This document shows positions 11,651 to 20,218 of a stretch of DNA of 64,000 nt, one piece after another (position 1 is the first letter of the stretch; each line of letters opens with the position of its first letter). A program made the position numbers and the translations under genes. The stretch covers positions 6,112,501-6,176,500 of the forward strand of contig NZ_CP112998.1 in assembly GCF_026625565.1 (NCBI RefSeq). The letters are read 5' to 3'. The notes beneath the pieces were generated by a model, which saw only the letters and a program-made list of their open reading frames with translations, was not told the DNA's origin and did not search any database. The stretch is from Dyadobacter pollutisoli (GTDB lineage Bacteria; Bacteroidota; Bacteroidia; Cytophagales; Spirosomataceae).

Positions 11651-11658
11651 AAAAGTAC
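11651..11658 (-). promoter_or_regulatory. Promoter -7 element of the NagB-like gene
   Basis: On the minus strand this reads TACTTTTG, matching the Bacteroidota -7 consensus TAnnTTTG. No clear -33 TTTG is seen at the right distance. The 325-nt divergent gap 11550-11874 holds this element and the glyA element, and nothing else that I recognise. Confidence 0.55.
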
Positions 11659-11819
11659 AACTCAAAACGAATATTATTAAAAAAATTTAAAAAATAACTT
11701 TAAGTTAAAACTACTCGTTTTCCTTCAAATGTGGCTATTTGATGGTTGTTGAAATCGCTGAGCGGTATACATGGAGAGATAAAGTAAGTGTATTTATTTT
11801 ATTCCAAGAGAATTGCTCG

Positions 11820-11827
11820 TATTTTTG
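11820..11827 (+). promoter_or_regulatory. Promoter -7 element of glyA
   Basis: TATTTTTG matches TAnnTTTG and lies 48 nt before the glyA ATG. The -33 region is T-rich (TATTTATTTTATTCC) but lacks an exact TTTG. Confidence 0.55.
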
Positions 11828-11874
11828 CACCTTAATTCTACGAAAACATCACACCATTTTTTCTGACAAATCCC

Positions 11875-13179
11875 ATGTCTACACTCACAAGCGTTGTACG
11901 TGATACTACTATTTTTGATCTGATAAACAGAGAAAAGCACCGCCAGGAGTCTGGTATCGAGCTGATAGCCTCTGAAAACTTTACTTCCAAACAGGTAATG
12001 GAAGCGTCGGGGAGTGTACTGACCAACAAATATGCCGAAGGATTGCCAGGAAAAAGATACTATGGCGGATGTGAAGTAGTAGATGAGATCGAGCAGATTG
12101 CCATTGATCGTTTAAAAGAGCTTTTCGGTGCTACCTGGGCTAACGTACAGCCACATTCAGGAGCACAAGCCAATACAGCCGTTTTTCTTGCCTGCTTGAA
12201 CCCAGGGGATAAAATAATGGGTTTCAACCTTGCCCACGGCGGACATTTAACGCACGGATCACCTGTTAACATTTCAGGAAAATATTTTCAGCCTGTATTT
12301 TACGGGGTTGAGGCAGAAACTGGTTTGATCGATTGGGATAAAGTGGAAGAAACTGCCGTAAGAGAACGTCCGAAATTATTGATCTGCGGAGCTTCCGCAT
12401 ATAGCCGCGACTGGGATTACGAGCGTCTGCGCGCAATCGCTGACCAGGTAGGCGCATTGTTAATGGCAGACATTTCTCACCCTGCCGGTCTTATTGCCAA
12501 AGGTCTCTTGAATGATCCGTTCGATCATTGCCACATTGTAACTACTACAACACACAAAACTTTGCGTGGCCCACGCGGCGGTGTGATCATGATGCGTAAT
12601 GATTTTGAAAATCCATTTGGTATCAAAACCCAAAAAGGTCAGCTTCGTACCATGTCGTCATTGTTAGACTCAGGAGTTTTCCCCGGAACACAGGGAGGAC
12701 CATTGGAGCACATCATTGCAGCCAAGGCGATAGCATTTGGTGAAGCATTGAGCGAAGGTTACTACAACTATGCGACTCAGGTTGGAAAAAATGCACAGGC
12801 AATGGCAAAGGCATTTGTTGACAAAGGTTACCGTATCATTTCCGGCGGAACCGACAATCACTTAATGCTGATCGACCTTCGTACTAAAAACGGAATCGAA
12901 TCAGGACTGACTGGCAAGCTTGCAGAAAACACATTGATCAAGGCGGATATCACTATTAATAAAAATATGGTTCCGTTTGATGACAAATCGCCGATGATCA
13001 CGTCAGGTATCCGAGTAGGAACTGCCGCTATGACTACACGCGGGCTGGTGGAAACGGATATGGAGCGTATCGTGGATCTGTTGGATACTGTGCTTGTTAA
13101 TCACGATCAGGATGCCAAGATCGCCGCTGTCAAAGAAGAAGTTAATAACTGGATGAAGCAATATCCGTTATATATCTGA
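11875..13179 (+). CDS. glyA: Serine hydroxymethyltransferase
   Basis: A PLP enzyme that interconverts serine and glycine with tetrahydrofolate and supplies one-carbon units in the cytoplasm. The 434-aa length is normal. Visible motifs are ELIASENF (about 27), NKYAEGLPGKRYYGG (about 50), NVQPHSGAQAN (about 92), and the PLP-lysine segment VTTTTHKTLRGPRGG (about 222-236) with the Schiff-base lysine in HKT. ATG at 11875. It has its own promoter-like element and stands alone. Confidence 0.98.
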   Translation: MSTLTSVVRDTTIFDLINREKHRQESGIELIASENFTSKQVMEASGSVLTNKYAEGLPGKRYYGGCEVVDEIEQIAIDRLKELFGATWANVQPHSGAQANTAVFLACLNPGDKIMGFNLAHGGHLTHGSPVNISGKYFQPVFYGVEAETGLIDWDKVEETAVRERPKLLICGASAYSRDWDYERLRAIADQVGALLMADISHPAGLIAKGLLNDPFDHCHIVTTTTHKTLRGPRGGVIMMRNDFENPFGIKTQKGQLRTMSSLLDSGVFPGTQGGPLEHIIAAKAIAFGEALSEGYYNYATQVGKNAQAMAKAFVDKGYRIISGGTDNHLMLIDLRTKNGIESGLTGKLAENTLIKADITINKNMVPFDDKSPMITSGIRVGTAAMTTRGLVETDMERIVDLLDTVLVNHDQDAKIAAVKEEVNNWMKQYPLYI

Positions 13180-13289
13180 TAAATTATAAATTACGTTTAC
13201 TGCGTGATGGCCCGGCTGTCACGCAGTTTTTGTTTACAGGCAATGTGGGTCACAATGCTTATATCTTAAAGAATTGTGCACTGACATGT

Positions 13290-13318
13290 TTTGACTTAAT
13301 AAAGTTTTCATAACTTTG
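13290..13318 (+). promoter_or_regulatory. Promoter of the TPR protein gene
   Basis: TTTG at 13290-13293 and TAACTTTG at 13311-13318 are separated by 17 nt. This is a full match to the Bacteroidota housekeeping promoter. The start codon is 24 nt further on. Confidence 0.8.
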
Positions 13319-13342
13319 CACTCCAAAATCGAATTAATTGAT

Positions 13343-14044
13343 ATGAGCAAGAAAAACACGGACGAGTCCGGGCTTGAAATTATTGAAACTCCGGAAGCAT
13401 TAGCTGGCCAAATCAATAAAGCAGAGGTTTTTTTTATAAAAAATCGTAAAATAGTTTTAGGCATTGGAGGAGCGATATTGGTTGCCGTTGTGGCGTTTGC
13501 CGGGTATCGTTTTTACATTGACGGCCAGGAAGGAACAGCTCAGGATGCGCTTGCAAGTGTAGTTTATGATTTTGAAGCAGATTCTCTGCAAAAAGCATTG
13601 AACGGTAGCGGCGGAAACGAAGGCTTGTTGTCCATTGCAGACAGTTATAAAGGTACCGATGCCAGCAATCTTGCCAATTTTTACGCAGGTGTCGCTTTGC
13701 TGAAACAAGGTAAATATGATGACGCGATCAGTCACCTTCAGTCTTTCAGTTCTTCTGACCTGTTGGTTCATGCTCGTGCGCAATCATTGATCGGAGACGC
13801 ATATCTTGAAAAAAACCAACCAGCCGAGGCCATGTCTTATTACCAGAAAGCTGCTGACTATCAAAAAAACGAATATTTCACGCCGGTATATTTAATGAAG
13901 CTGGCTATCGCTCAGGAAAAAGCAAACCAGGCTCCTGACGCTGTTGCTACATATAAACGTGTTATTGACGAGTTTCCTCTTTCATCGGAAGTGGTTAACG
14001 CTAAGAAGTACATGGGATTATTAGAGGGACAGGTCGGCAAATAA
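13343..14044 (+). CDS. Single-pass membrane protein with TPR domain
   Basis: The product has 233 aa. An acidic cytoplasmic N-terminus is followed by one membrane segment (about residues 36-58, IVLGIGGAILVAVVAFAGY) and by TPR-like helices with A-x-(F/Y)-Y-x-G and GDAYLEKNQPAEAMSYYQKA repeats. The layout resembles YfgM/tol-pal-type TPR proteins that act as envelope chaperones, but no specific partner is visible. I chose the ATG at 13343 (MSKKNTDES) over one 27 nt upstream, because the upstream codon sits close to the promoter -7 element. Confidence 0.8.
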   Translation: MSKKNTDESGLEIIETPEALAGQINKAEVFFIKNRKIVLGIGGAILVAVVAFAGYRFYIDGQEGTAQDALASVVYDFEADSLQKALNGSGGNEGLLSIADSYKGTDASNLANFYAGVALLKQGKYDDAISHLQSFSSSDLLVHARAQSLIGDAYLEKNQPAEAMSYYQKAADYQKNEYFTPVYLMKLAIAQEKANQAPDAVATYKRVIDEFPLSSEVVNAKKYMGLLEGQVGK

Positions 14045-14066
14045 TGGTTAACCATTTCTGTTTCTG

Positions 14067-14108
14067 AAAAAGGATAAAGCCGACAAAGGTTTTATCCTTT
14101 TTTATTTT
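14067..14108 (+). terminator. Intrinsic terminator after the TPR gene
   Basis: AAAAAGGATAAA pairs with TTTATCCTTTTT around a 12-nt loop, followed by more T residues. It starts 22 nt after the stop codon and shares its T-rich tail with the region before ribH. Confidence 0.8.
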
Positions 14109-14152
14109 TTCAACTATTCATATTCCTAAGAGATTTCTGAAAATCAATTATT

Positions 14153-14659
14153 ATGTCAAGTGCGGATAAGAATTTAAGCGTTTTTACAACAGAAGGCCTC
14201 CCGGACATTAGTGCCAAAAAATTTGCGATCGTCGTAGCTGAATGGAATAGTGAAGTAACCGAAAAGCTTTTTGAAGGAGCATATCAGACATTGATTACAT
14301 ATGGTGCCATCGCGGCCAATATCGTGAGAGGTAATGTGCCGGGGAGCTTCGAACTTACATTAGGTGCCCAATGGTTTGCACAACGCAAGGACATTGACGC
14401 CGTAATTGCATTGGGCGTGGTGATCCAGGGCGAAACCAAGCATAACGATTATATCAATCATGCCGTAGCTCAGGGTATCACCAATGTAAGCCTCAAAACA
14501 GACAAGCCGGTCATTTTCGGAGTACTGACACCTAATAACATGGAGCAGGCTTTGGAACGATCGGGTGGCGTACATGGAAATAAAGGAGACGAAGCAGCGA
14601 TGACAGCGATTAAAATGCTCGGGCTTTATTCCGAAGTTGCCAGGGGTTATTATTTGTAG
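14153..14659 (+). CDS. ribH: 6,7-dimethyl-8-ribityllumazine synthase
   Basis: Lumazine synthase makes the last riboflavin intermediate from 5-amino-6-ribitylamino-uracil and dihydroxybutanone phosphate. It usually forms 60-subunit or pentameric shells. The 168-aa length fits. Motifs are VAEWNSEVTE (about 28), GSFELTLGAQ (about 65), and the family signature ALGVVIQGETKHNDYINHAV (about 85-104) with the catalytic histidine in KHNDY. Its stop codon abuts the GTCA repeat array. No FMN riboswitch was seen. Confidence 0.97.
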   Translation: MSSADKNLSVFTTEGLPDISAKKFAIVVAEWNSEVTEKLFEGAYQTLITYGAIAANIVRGNVPGSFELTLGAQWFAQRKDIDAVIALGVVIQGETKHNDYINHAVAQGITNVSLKTDKPVIFGVLTPNNMEQALERSGGVHGNKGDEAAMTAIKMLGLYSEVARGYYL

Positions 14660-14832
14660 TCATACATGGTCATTTATTGTCAGGAATAGTCATTTGTGGT
14701 CAGGAAATAGTCATTAATGGTCATGTGTAGTCATTCAAAACAGTTCTTAACCATTATGACAATAAATGACAACACATGACTAAGCATGACCACTCCTGAC
14801 CAAACATGACAAAGCCTGACCACTCTTGACTT
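14657..14832. repeat. 10-bp-phased GTCA/TGAC array, 8 + 8 copies, inverted
   Basis: Eight GTCA tetramers start at 14659, 14669, 14679, 14689, 14699, 14710, 14720 and 14730. After a 26-bp centre, eight TGAC tetramers start at 14757, 14767, 14777, 14787, 14797, 14807, 14817 and 14827. Spacing is 10 bp throughout except one 11. Typical units are GTCATTTGTG, GTCATGTGTA and GTCAGGAATA. The two arms are inverted relative to each other, so the transcript could form a long imperfect hairpin. It fills the ribH-lysC gap. Function is unknown. Confidence 0.9.
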
Positions 14833-14877
14833 TATAAAACATTCAATCATTCAAAATTCAAAATTCTACATTAAAAT

Positions 14878-16236
14878 ATGCAAGTCTGGAAATTTGGCGG
14901 CACTTCGGTTGGAAAGCCTGAACGCATGCATTCGATCCGCGAACTTCTTAATAGTGATCCTAGCCGGAAAATTGTCGTACTATCGGCACTTTCAGGCTCT
15001 ACCAATGCATTGATCGCCATTGGTGAAGCAGCCAAGGCGTTTGATGATGCAAAAGCTGCGGCTTTGATCGAAGATCTGAAAACACATTACGGCTTGTTCA
15101 TCAAAGAACTATACGCTACGCCGGCAGGCCGTGCCAATGGTCAAACGATCGTGGACAATGAGTTTGGCTTTATCAAATCTTTGGTAGGCATCAAACCTTT
15201 TACCATCAAACAGGAAAAAGAACTGGTTGCGGAAGGTGAGATACTAAGTACCAAAATGTTCCAGGCATATCTGGAAGAAAAAGGAGAAAACTCTGTTTTG
15301 CTTCCTGCGCTGGACTTTATGCGCATCGATGCGGATGGAGAACCGGAGCTTGCTACCATTGAAGAGAAACTGGTAACGATTTTAAATCAATATACCGACA
15401 AGCAGACGATCATTACACAGGGTTTCATTTGCCGCAATCCACGCGAAGAGGTAGACAATCTGAAAAGAGGAGGCTCAGACTACACTGCATCGTTGATCGG
15501 TGGAGCGATCCGTGCGGACGAGATCCAGATCTGGACGGACATTGACGGAATGCATAATAATGATCCCCGGATCGTGAAGCGTACATTCCCAATTCGCGAG
15601 CTGACGTTCGAAGAGGCGGCGGAGTTAGCGTATTTCGGTGCGAAAATTTTGCACCCGAGCACCATTACCCCAGCCAAGTTGAGAGGCGTTCCGGTTCGTT
15701 TAAAAAACACGATGCAGCCAGAAGCTCCGGGCACATTGATCGCCAACCAAACATCTGACAGGGACATCAAAGCCATCGCTGCCAAAGACAACATTACGGC
15801 GATTTACATTCATTCGACCCGTATGCTGAATGCTTACGGCTTTCTTCGTAGGGTTTTTGAAATCTTCGAGAAATATAAAACACCGGTTGATATGATCACC
15901 ACTTCGGAAGTATCAGTGTCGGTAACGATTGATAACTCTGAGAACCTGGATAAGATCAGCGCGGAATTAAGAGAATTCGCTGATTTAGAAGAGCATGACC
16001 GTGACCAGAACATCATTTGTATCGTAGGTAATTTCAGTGCGGATAAAGAAGGCATTGCTTTAAAAGTGCTGGATGCTATGAAACACATTCCCATACGAAT
16101 GATTTCGTATGGTGCCTCGGAACACAATCTTTCGTTATTGATTCACTCCAAATACAAAGCAGAAGCGCTGAATGTGTTGAACGAGCGGCTGTTTTACTAT
16201 GAGGATGCCATGAAAGACATTTTTACAGCACCATAA
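14878..16236 (+). CDS. lysC: Aspartate kinase
   Basis: Phosphorylates L-aspartate, the first step of the pathway to lysine, threonine and methionine. The 452-aa protein starts with the kinase motif KFGGTSVG (about residue 4) and has the central FICRNPREEVDNLKRGGSDYTASLI segment split between the conserved parts GFICR and GGSDYT (about 180-205). Two ACT-type regulatory regions follow (from about 305), so feedback inhibition is likely. There is no homoserine dehydrogenase domain. ATG at 14878. serS follows after 12 nt and is probably cotranscribed. Confidence 0.95.
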   Translation: MQVWKFGGTSVGKPERMHSIRELLNSDPSRKIVVLSALSGSTNALIAIGEAAKAFDDAKAAALIEDLKTHYGLFIKELYATPAGRANGQTIVDNEFGFIKSLVGIKPFTIKQEKELVAEGEILSTKMFQAYLEEKGENSVLLPALDFMRIDADGEPELATIEEKLVTILNQYTDKQTIITQGFICRNPREEVDNLKRGGSDYTASLIGGAIRADEIQIWTDIDGMHNNDPRIVKRTFPIRELTFEEAAELAYFGAKILHPSTITPAKLRGVPVRLKNTMQPEAPGTLIANQTSDRDIKAIAAKDNITAIYIHSTRMLNAYGFLRRVFEIFEKYKTPVDMITTSEVSVSVTIDNSENLDKISAELREFADLEEHDRDQNIICIVGNFSADKEGIALKVLDAMKHIPIRMISYGASEHNLSLLIHSKYKAEALNVLNERLFYYEDAMKDIFTAP

Positions 16237-16248
16237 GCTACCGCCAAC

Positions 16249-17541
16249 ATGTTACAAACCAATTTTATCCGCGATAACAGGGAGCTGACGATTGCAGGAT
16301 TAATAAAGAAACATTTCAAAGACCCGGAAGCGGCAGTTGACAGGATTCTGGAACTGGATCAAAAACGACGCGAGTTGCAGCAGAACCTGGACGAAACCCT
16401 GGCATTGTCCAATAATAAAGCGAAGGAGATCGGTGCGCTGATGAAGGCTGGCCAGAAAGAGGAGGCCGAGGCCGCGAAAGCAGACACAGTAGTCTTGAAA
16501 GAACGCTCCAAAGCATTGGACGAAGAACATAAGTCTGTGGAAGCATTGTTACTGGAAGAGCTGGTAAAGCTTCCCAATTTGCCGCATGCGAGTGTTCCGG
16601 AAGGGAGAACAGCTGAGGATAATGTCAATATACTGGAAGCAGGTGCAAAGCCGGTTTTACCGGAAGGAGCACTGCCTCACTGGGAACTGATCAGGAAGTT
16701 GGGAAAGAACCAGGCTCCTATCATTGATTTTGAACTGGGAAATAAAATTTCCGGCGCTGGATTTCCGGTCTATAAAGGCAAGGCCGCGCGCTTGCAGCGT
16801 GCAATGATCGCATTCTTCCTGGACGAGGCAGGAAAAGCGGGATATACTGAAATACAGCCTCCCATTGTAGTGAATGCGGACTCAGGGTTTGCTACCGGGC
16901 AATTGCCGGACAAAGAAGGTCAGATGTACCACGATGCTGCTGACGATCTGTACCTGATCCCGACAGCGGAAGTGCCTGTTACGAATTTGTACCGCGATGT
17001 GATTGTAGCAGAAAGTGATTTGCCGGTTAAAAATGTCGCCTATACACCTTGCTTTCGCCGTGAAGCGGGTAGCTGGGGTGCGCATGTGAGAGGTTTGAAC
17101 AGGTTACACCAGTTTGACAAAGTTGAAATTGTTCAGATTAATAAGCAGGAAGATTCCTACAAGGCGCTGGATGAAATGGTTGAGCACGTGAAAAGCCTAT
17201 TGGGGAAACTAGCATTGCCTTACCGAATTTTACGGCTTTGTGGGGGAGATATGGGTTTCACCTCTGCATTGACTTATGATTTCGAGGTATGGTCTGCGGG
17301 GCAAGAGCGTTGGCTGGAATGCAGTTCTGTCTCTAATTTTGAAACCTACCAGGCAAACCGGTTGAAACTAAGATATAAGACTGCGGACAAGAAAACGCAG
17401 CTGCTTCATACATTGAATGGTTCCGCATTGGCTTTGCCGAGGATCGTAGCCGCATTGCTTGAAAACAATCAGCAGGCTGATGGTACTGTGAAGGTGCCTG
17501 CGGTTTTGGTACCGTACTGCGGTTTTGATGTAATTGAATAG
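16249..17541 (+). CDS. serS: Serine-tRNA ligase
   Basis: Charges tRNA-Ser with serine. The 430-aa protein has the N-terminal coiled-coil tRNA-binding arm (about residues 25-105, rich in E, K, A and L) and a class II catalytic domain. Motif 2 is visible around FRREAGSWGAHVRGLNRLHQF (split here as FRREAGS and RGLNRLHQF, about 270-290) and motif 3 near LNGSALALPR (about 385). It follows lysC by 12 nt and converges on the MutS-like gene with only 1 nt between stops. Confidence 0.97.
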   Translation: MLQTNFIRDNRELTIAGLIKKHFKDPEAAVDRILELDQKRRELQQNLDETLALSNNKAKEIGALMKAGQKEEAEAAKADTVVLKERSKALDEEHKSVEALLLEELVKLPNLPHASVPEGRTAEDNVNILEAGAKPVLPEGALPHWELIRKLGKNQAPIIDFELGNKISGAGFPVYKGKAARLQRAMIAFFLDEAGKAGYTEIQPPIVVNADSGFATGQLPDKEGQMYHDAADDLYLIPTAEVPVTNLYRDVIVAESDLPVKNVAYTPCFRREAGSWGAHVRGLNRLHQFDKVEIVQINKQEDSYKALDEMVEHVKSLLGKLALPYRILRLCGGDMGFTSALTYDFEVWSAGQERWLECSSVSNFETYQANRLKLRYKTADKKTQLLHTLNGSALALPRIVAALLENNQQADGTVKVPAVLVPYCGFDVIE

Positions 17542-17542
17542 A

Positions 17543-18937
17543 TCAAATTTGGTTCATAGTAAGAAGGCTCTCAATCATTTGGGGGCCTTTTGTGTTTTCC
17601 AAAAGCGAGGTAATACCAGTTTTATCCATAATAAGTCGGCCGACCTTTTCAGAAGAAACGCCAGGTTCGATCTGGAATGAATTTTCAAACTGACTTCCAG
17701 TAATCCTCGTTCTGAAACAATGGAATGCGATTTGAGGCGATGTCTGATAGTGGTTGACCATTTCCATCAGGTGCGTGGAGACCAAAAATAATGAGCCGTT
17801 GGAACGAGAGAATCCATCTACTACGGTTTTGGAACAATGTAATGCATCGTCATGATTGGTACCTCTGAAAAGTTCGTCGATGATGATGAAGCATTTGTCT
17901 CCTGCATGCAACGCTTCCGCGACACTTTTGATGCGCATCATTTCATTATAGAAGTGACTATACCCGGCCGCAAGATCATCCGAAAGGTGAATGGAGGTAT
18001 AAAGTCGGTCAAAGAATGGCAGGCTCATTTCTTTGGCTGGTACGGGGCAGCCCAGATGTGCAAGATAAATTGCGATCCCGCAGGCTTTCAAAAACGTCGT
18101 TTTACCGCTGGTATTAGCCCCGGTGAGGATACAAACGGGGCGCTCATTTGATAGTACGAAGCTGTTCGGAACAGCATTTGGAATGAGCGGATGCCAAATG
18201 GTGGCGGCATTGAATTCATTTATATTTTTTTCAAACCGGGGAAATGATAGCGAATGCTGAGAGGCGGTTTTGATGATGGCAAGATAGGCGTCGAATCGGT
18301 AAAAAATATCCAGCAACTGACGCAGTTCTTTTTTGTGAGAGATCCTGAAATAATAATCCATGCGAAAAACAGCACGGTTCGAGAGCCTGTCTTCCTTTTG
18401 GTTCAGGAAGGATTTGATGGTCCCCGATGATAGAAACTTTCGCATAAAGGCTACTTCGTTCGCAATTTCGCCGGGAATGTCCTCCTCTCGCAATGCTGCC
18501 AATGTATGCTTAATGGCCTTTATGAGACGGAATGTGGCGAATAACCCGCTTTGGATCCGGTAATATTCCTCTGGACTTTTTAGGAAGTAAATGAAGGTAT
18601 CGAACCAATGCCGGAACACATCGTTTGACATGGAATGTGCAACGCTCAATTCATAGTAGCTTTCCACGGCCATGATATAGGCCCTCGGAATGGTAATCTG
18701 CCAAATTTCGGGCTTCTCCTGGATAGTTTTCAGCAGCTTTTGAAGAGATAGTAGCTCGGAAAGACTGCTTTTGGGCTTGCTGAGCATTGCCTTCAGATAA
18801 TCTCTGCCGCCGGGTGTTTTGGTCTGATCAAAAAAATTGAGGATGCTTACCGAACGATTGTTCTCCGCAATGATCTGTAATTCAAGTAAAGTATGCTGAT
18901 CAACAGGGTGCATTTTGAGAATTTTGGATATTCTCAA
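17543..18937 (-). CDS. Short MutS-like ATPase
   Basis: The protein has 464 aa and begins at the MutS core/lever region (LLELQIIAENNRSVSILNFFDQT, about 17-40, conserved as DxTxTxxGxRxL). The ABC-type ATPase domain follows, with Walker A GANTSGKTTF (about 273) and Walker B FIIIDELFRGTNHDD (about 350). It lacks the mismatch-binding and connector domains of MutS and the Smr nuclease of MutS2. Short MutS homologs of this kind occur in Bacteroidota and their role is not established. The start is the ATG at 18935-18937. Confidence 0.85.
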   Translation of the reverse strand: MRISKILKMHPVDQHTLLELQIIAENNRSVSILNFFDQTKTPGGRDYLKAMLSKPKSSLSELLSLQKLLKTIQEKPEIWQITIPRAYIMAVESYYELSVAHSMSNDVFRHWFDTFIYFLKSPEEYYRIQSGLFATFRLIKAIKHTLAALREEDIPGEIANEVAFMRKFLSSGTIKSFLNQKEDRLSNRAVFRMDYYFRISHKKELRQLLDIFYRFDAYLAIIKTASQHSLSFPRFEKNINEFNAATIWHPLIPNAVPNSFVLSNERPVCILTGANTSGKTTFLKACGIAIYLAHLGCPVPAKEMSLPFFDRLYTSIHLSDDLAAGYSHFYNEMMRIKSVAEALHAGDKCFIIIDELFRGTNHDDALHCSKTVVDGFSRSNGSLFLVSTHLMEMVNHYQTSPQIAFHCFRTRITGSQFENSFQIEPGVSSEKVGRLIMDKTGITSLLENTKGPQMIESLLTMNQI

Positions 18938-18976
18938 AAGTAAAAAGCTGGGAGAAAGTTGGGGCGTTAAATAAAG

Positions 18977-20218
18977 TTAAACTTCGCTTTTCCTGGGGAA
19001 TGCAAGCCAGATGAAATAGCCTGTAAGCCCGACAATGCAAATCTGCATCACGTAGTCAATGAGCAGTTCAGTAGATGCGGTTGGATCAGAAGGCGTCATG
19101 TAACAGGGCATGCCCAACCGCCACCAGTACGACGGATGAATAACACAGAGTGCATTAAAAATCAGTAGCAATGCAATCTGCGTCTTGTTTTTCCAATCGA
19201 TCACGTAAAAAACGAGTGGAATCAGGAAGAGGAAAATGTAGTTGCTATATGCGCTTTGCTGAACGATCATCATGGTGGCGTAGAGCACAATCCAGACGCG
19301 GGACAGCATAACCCTGAAATCAGCATTACGCAGTCTCAATGCTGCTAAACACGCCAGCCCGACTGAAATAGCGAGTCCTATCCAGTTCCAGAATTTTTCT
19401 CCAACTCCAATGTGGTTAAAAAACAGAGGATTCAGGATGGACTGAATGTTCGGCGCGCGTAATGTTTTGGCTTCGTCAAGCGGCTGTGTAAATTCCCAGC
19501 CGACCAATGGATACAGTACGGCCAGCGATATAATTCCGATAATGACCATTGGAATCAGCAAACGAATTTTTTGCTTCTCCAAAATGAACAACGGAACTAG
19601 TATCAGCACAAAAATCGCTTTCGTCATCAGCAGCCCGATCGCCAGAATGATCGCATACCACGCAACCCACAGCGTTCTCTCTCGGACCAGGTAAGCGAGT
19701 ATGACAAACAGCCACATCCAGACGTCCTCCTGCGCTCCGATGATGCAGAGTACCAATGAGCCGGGTAATAGCAGATATAAGACCGCATTGAAAAGAAAAA
19801 TACCCTTCGACTGAAATGGCCTGAAAAAGTGATAAGAAGCCCATATTGCCACTCCATCCATGAGCGCCATGGTTAACACGATCATTTTAGGGCTATACCA
19901 GAATTTCAGCCAAAAGCCGAGGAAATATGCGTACAAAGGTGAATACGGCGACCAGAAATCACGGTAGACAATCTGTCCCAGTGATGCCTTGCTGCCTTCA
20001 TCCCAAAATCCATTGACGTCGGAAGTGGGTTCCTGGCCGGCTATGAGGTAAATGGCTATGAATGGTAAAAGACGCAGCAACACCCAGCCGGTAAGCAATG
20101 TACCGTTAACGGGTTTCTTTTCGAGCCATGATGTTAGTGCGTCCCGTTTCAGGAGAATTGCAATTACTAGCAATGAGGACAGCAGACTGATAGCCAGCTT
20201 GGCGAAGACTATGCTCAT
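18977..20218 (-). CDS. GT-C-like polytopic membrane protein (downstream paralog)
   Basis: A 413-aa protein with about ten hydrophobic segments. The first large loop carries an acidic motif and the phrase YRDFWSPYSPLYAY, a pattern typical of GT-C-fold, mannosyltransferase-like proteins that use lipid-linked sugars. It overlaps the upstream paralog by 4 nt, which suggests translational coupling. No specific substrate can be named. Confidence 0.65.
   Translation of the reverse strand: MSIVFAKLAISLLSSLLVIAILLKRDALTSWLEKKPVNGTLLTGWVLLRLLPFIAIYLIAGQEPTSDVNGFWDEGSKASLGQIVYRDFWSPYSPLYAYFLGFWLKFWYSPKMIVLTMALMDGVAIWASYHFFRPFQSKGIFLFNAVLYLLLPGSLVLCIIGAQEDVWMWLFVILAYLVRERTLWVAWYAIILAIGLLMTKAIFVLILVPLFILEKQKIRLLIPMVIIGIISLAVLYPLVGWEFTQPLDEAKTLRAPNIQSILNPLFFNHIGVGEKFWNWIGLAISVGLACLAALRLRNADFRVMLSRVWIVLYATMMIVQQSAYSNYIFLFLIPLVFYVIDWKNKTQIALLLIFNALCVIHPSYWWRLGMPCYMTPSDPTASTELLIDYVMQICIVGLTGYFIWLAFPRKSEV

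Noticed and set aside
14657..14832. CRISPR array
   Set aside because: The repeats are 4-5 bp in 10-bp steps without spacers, and no cas genes are present.
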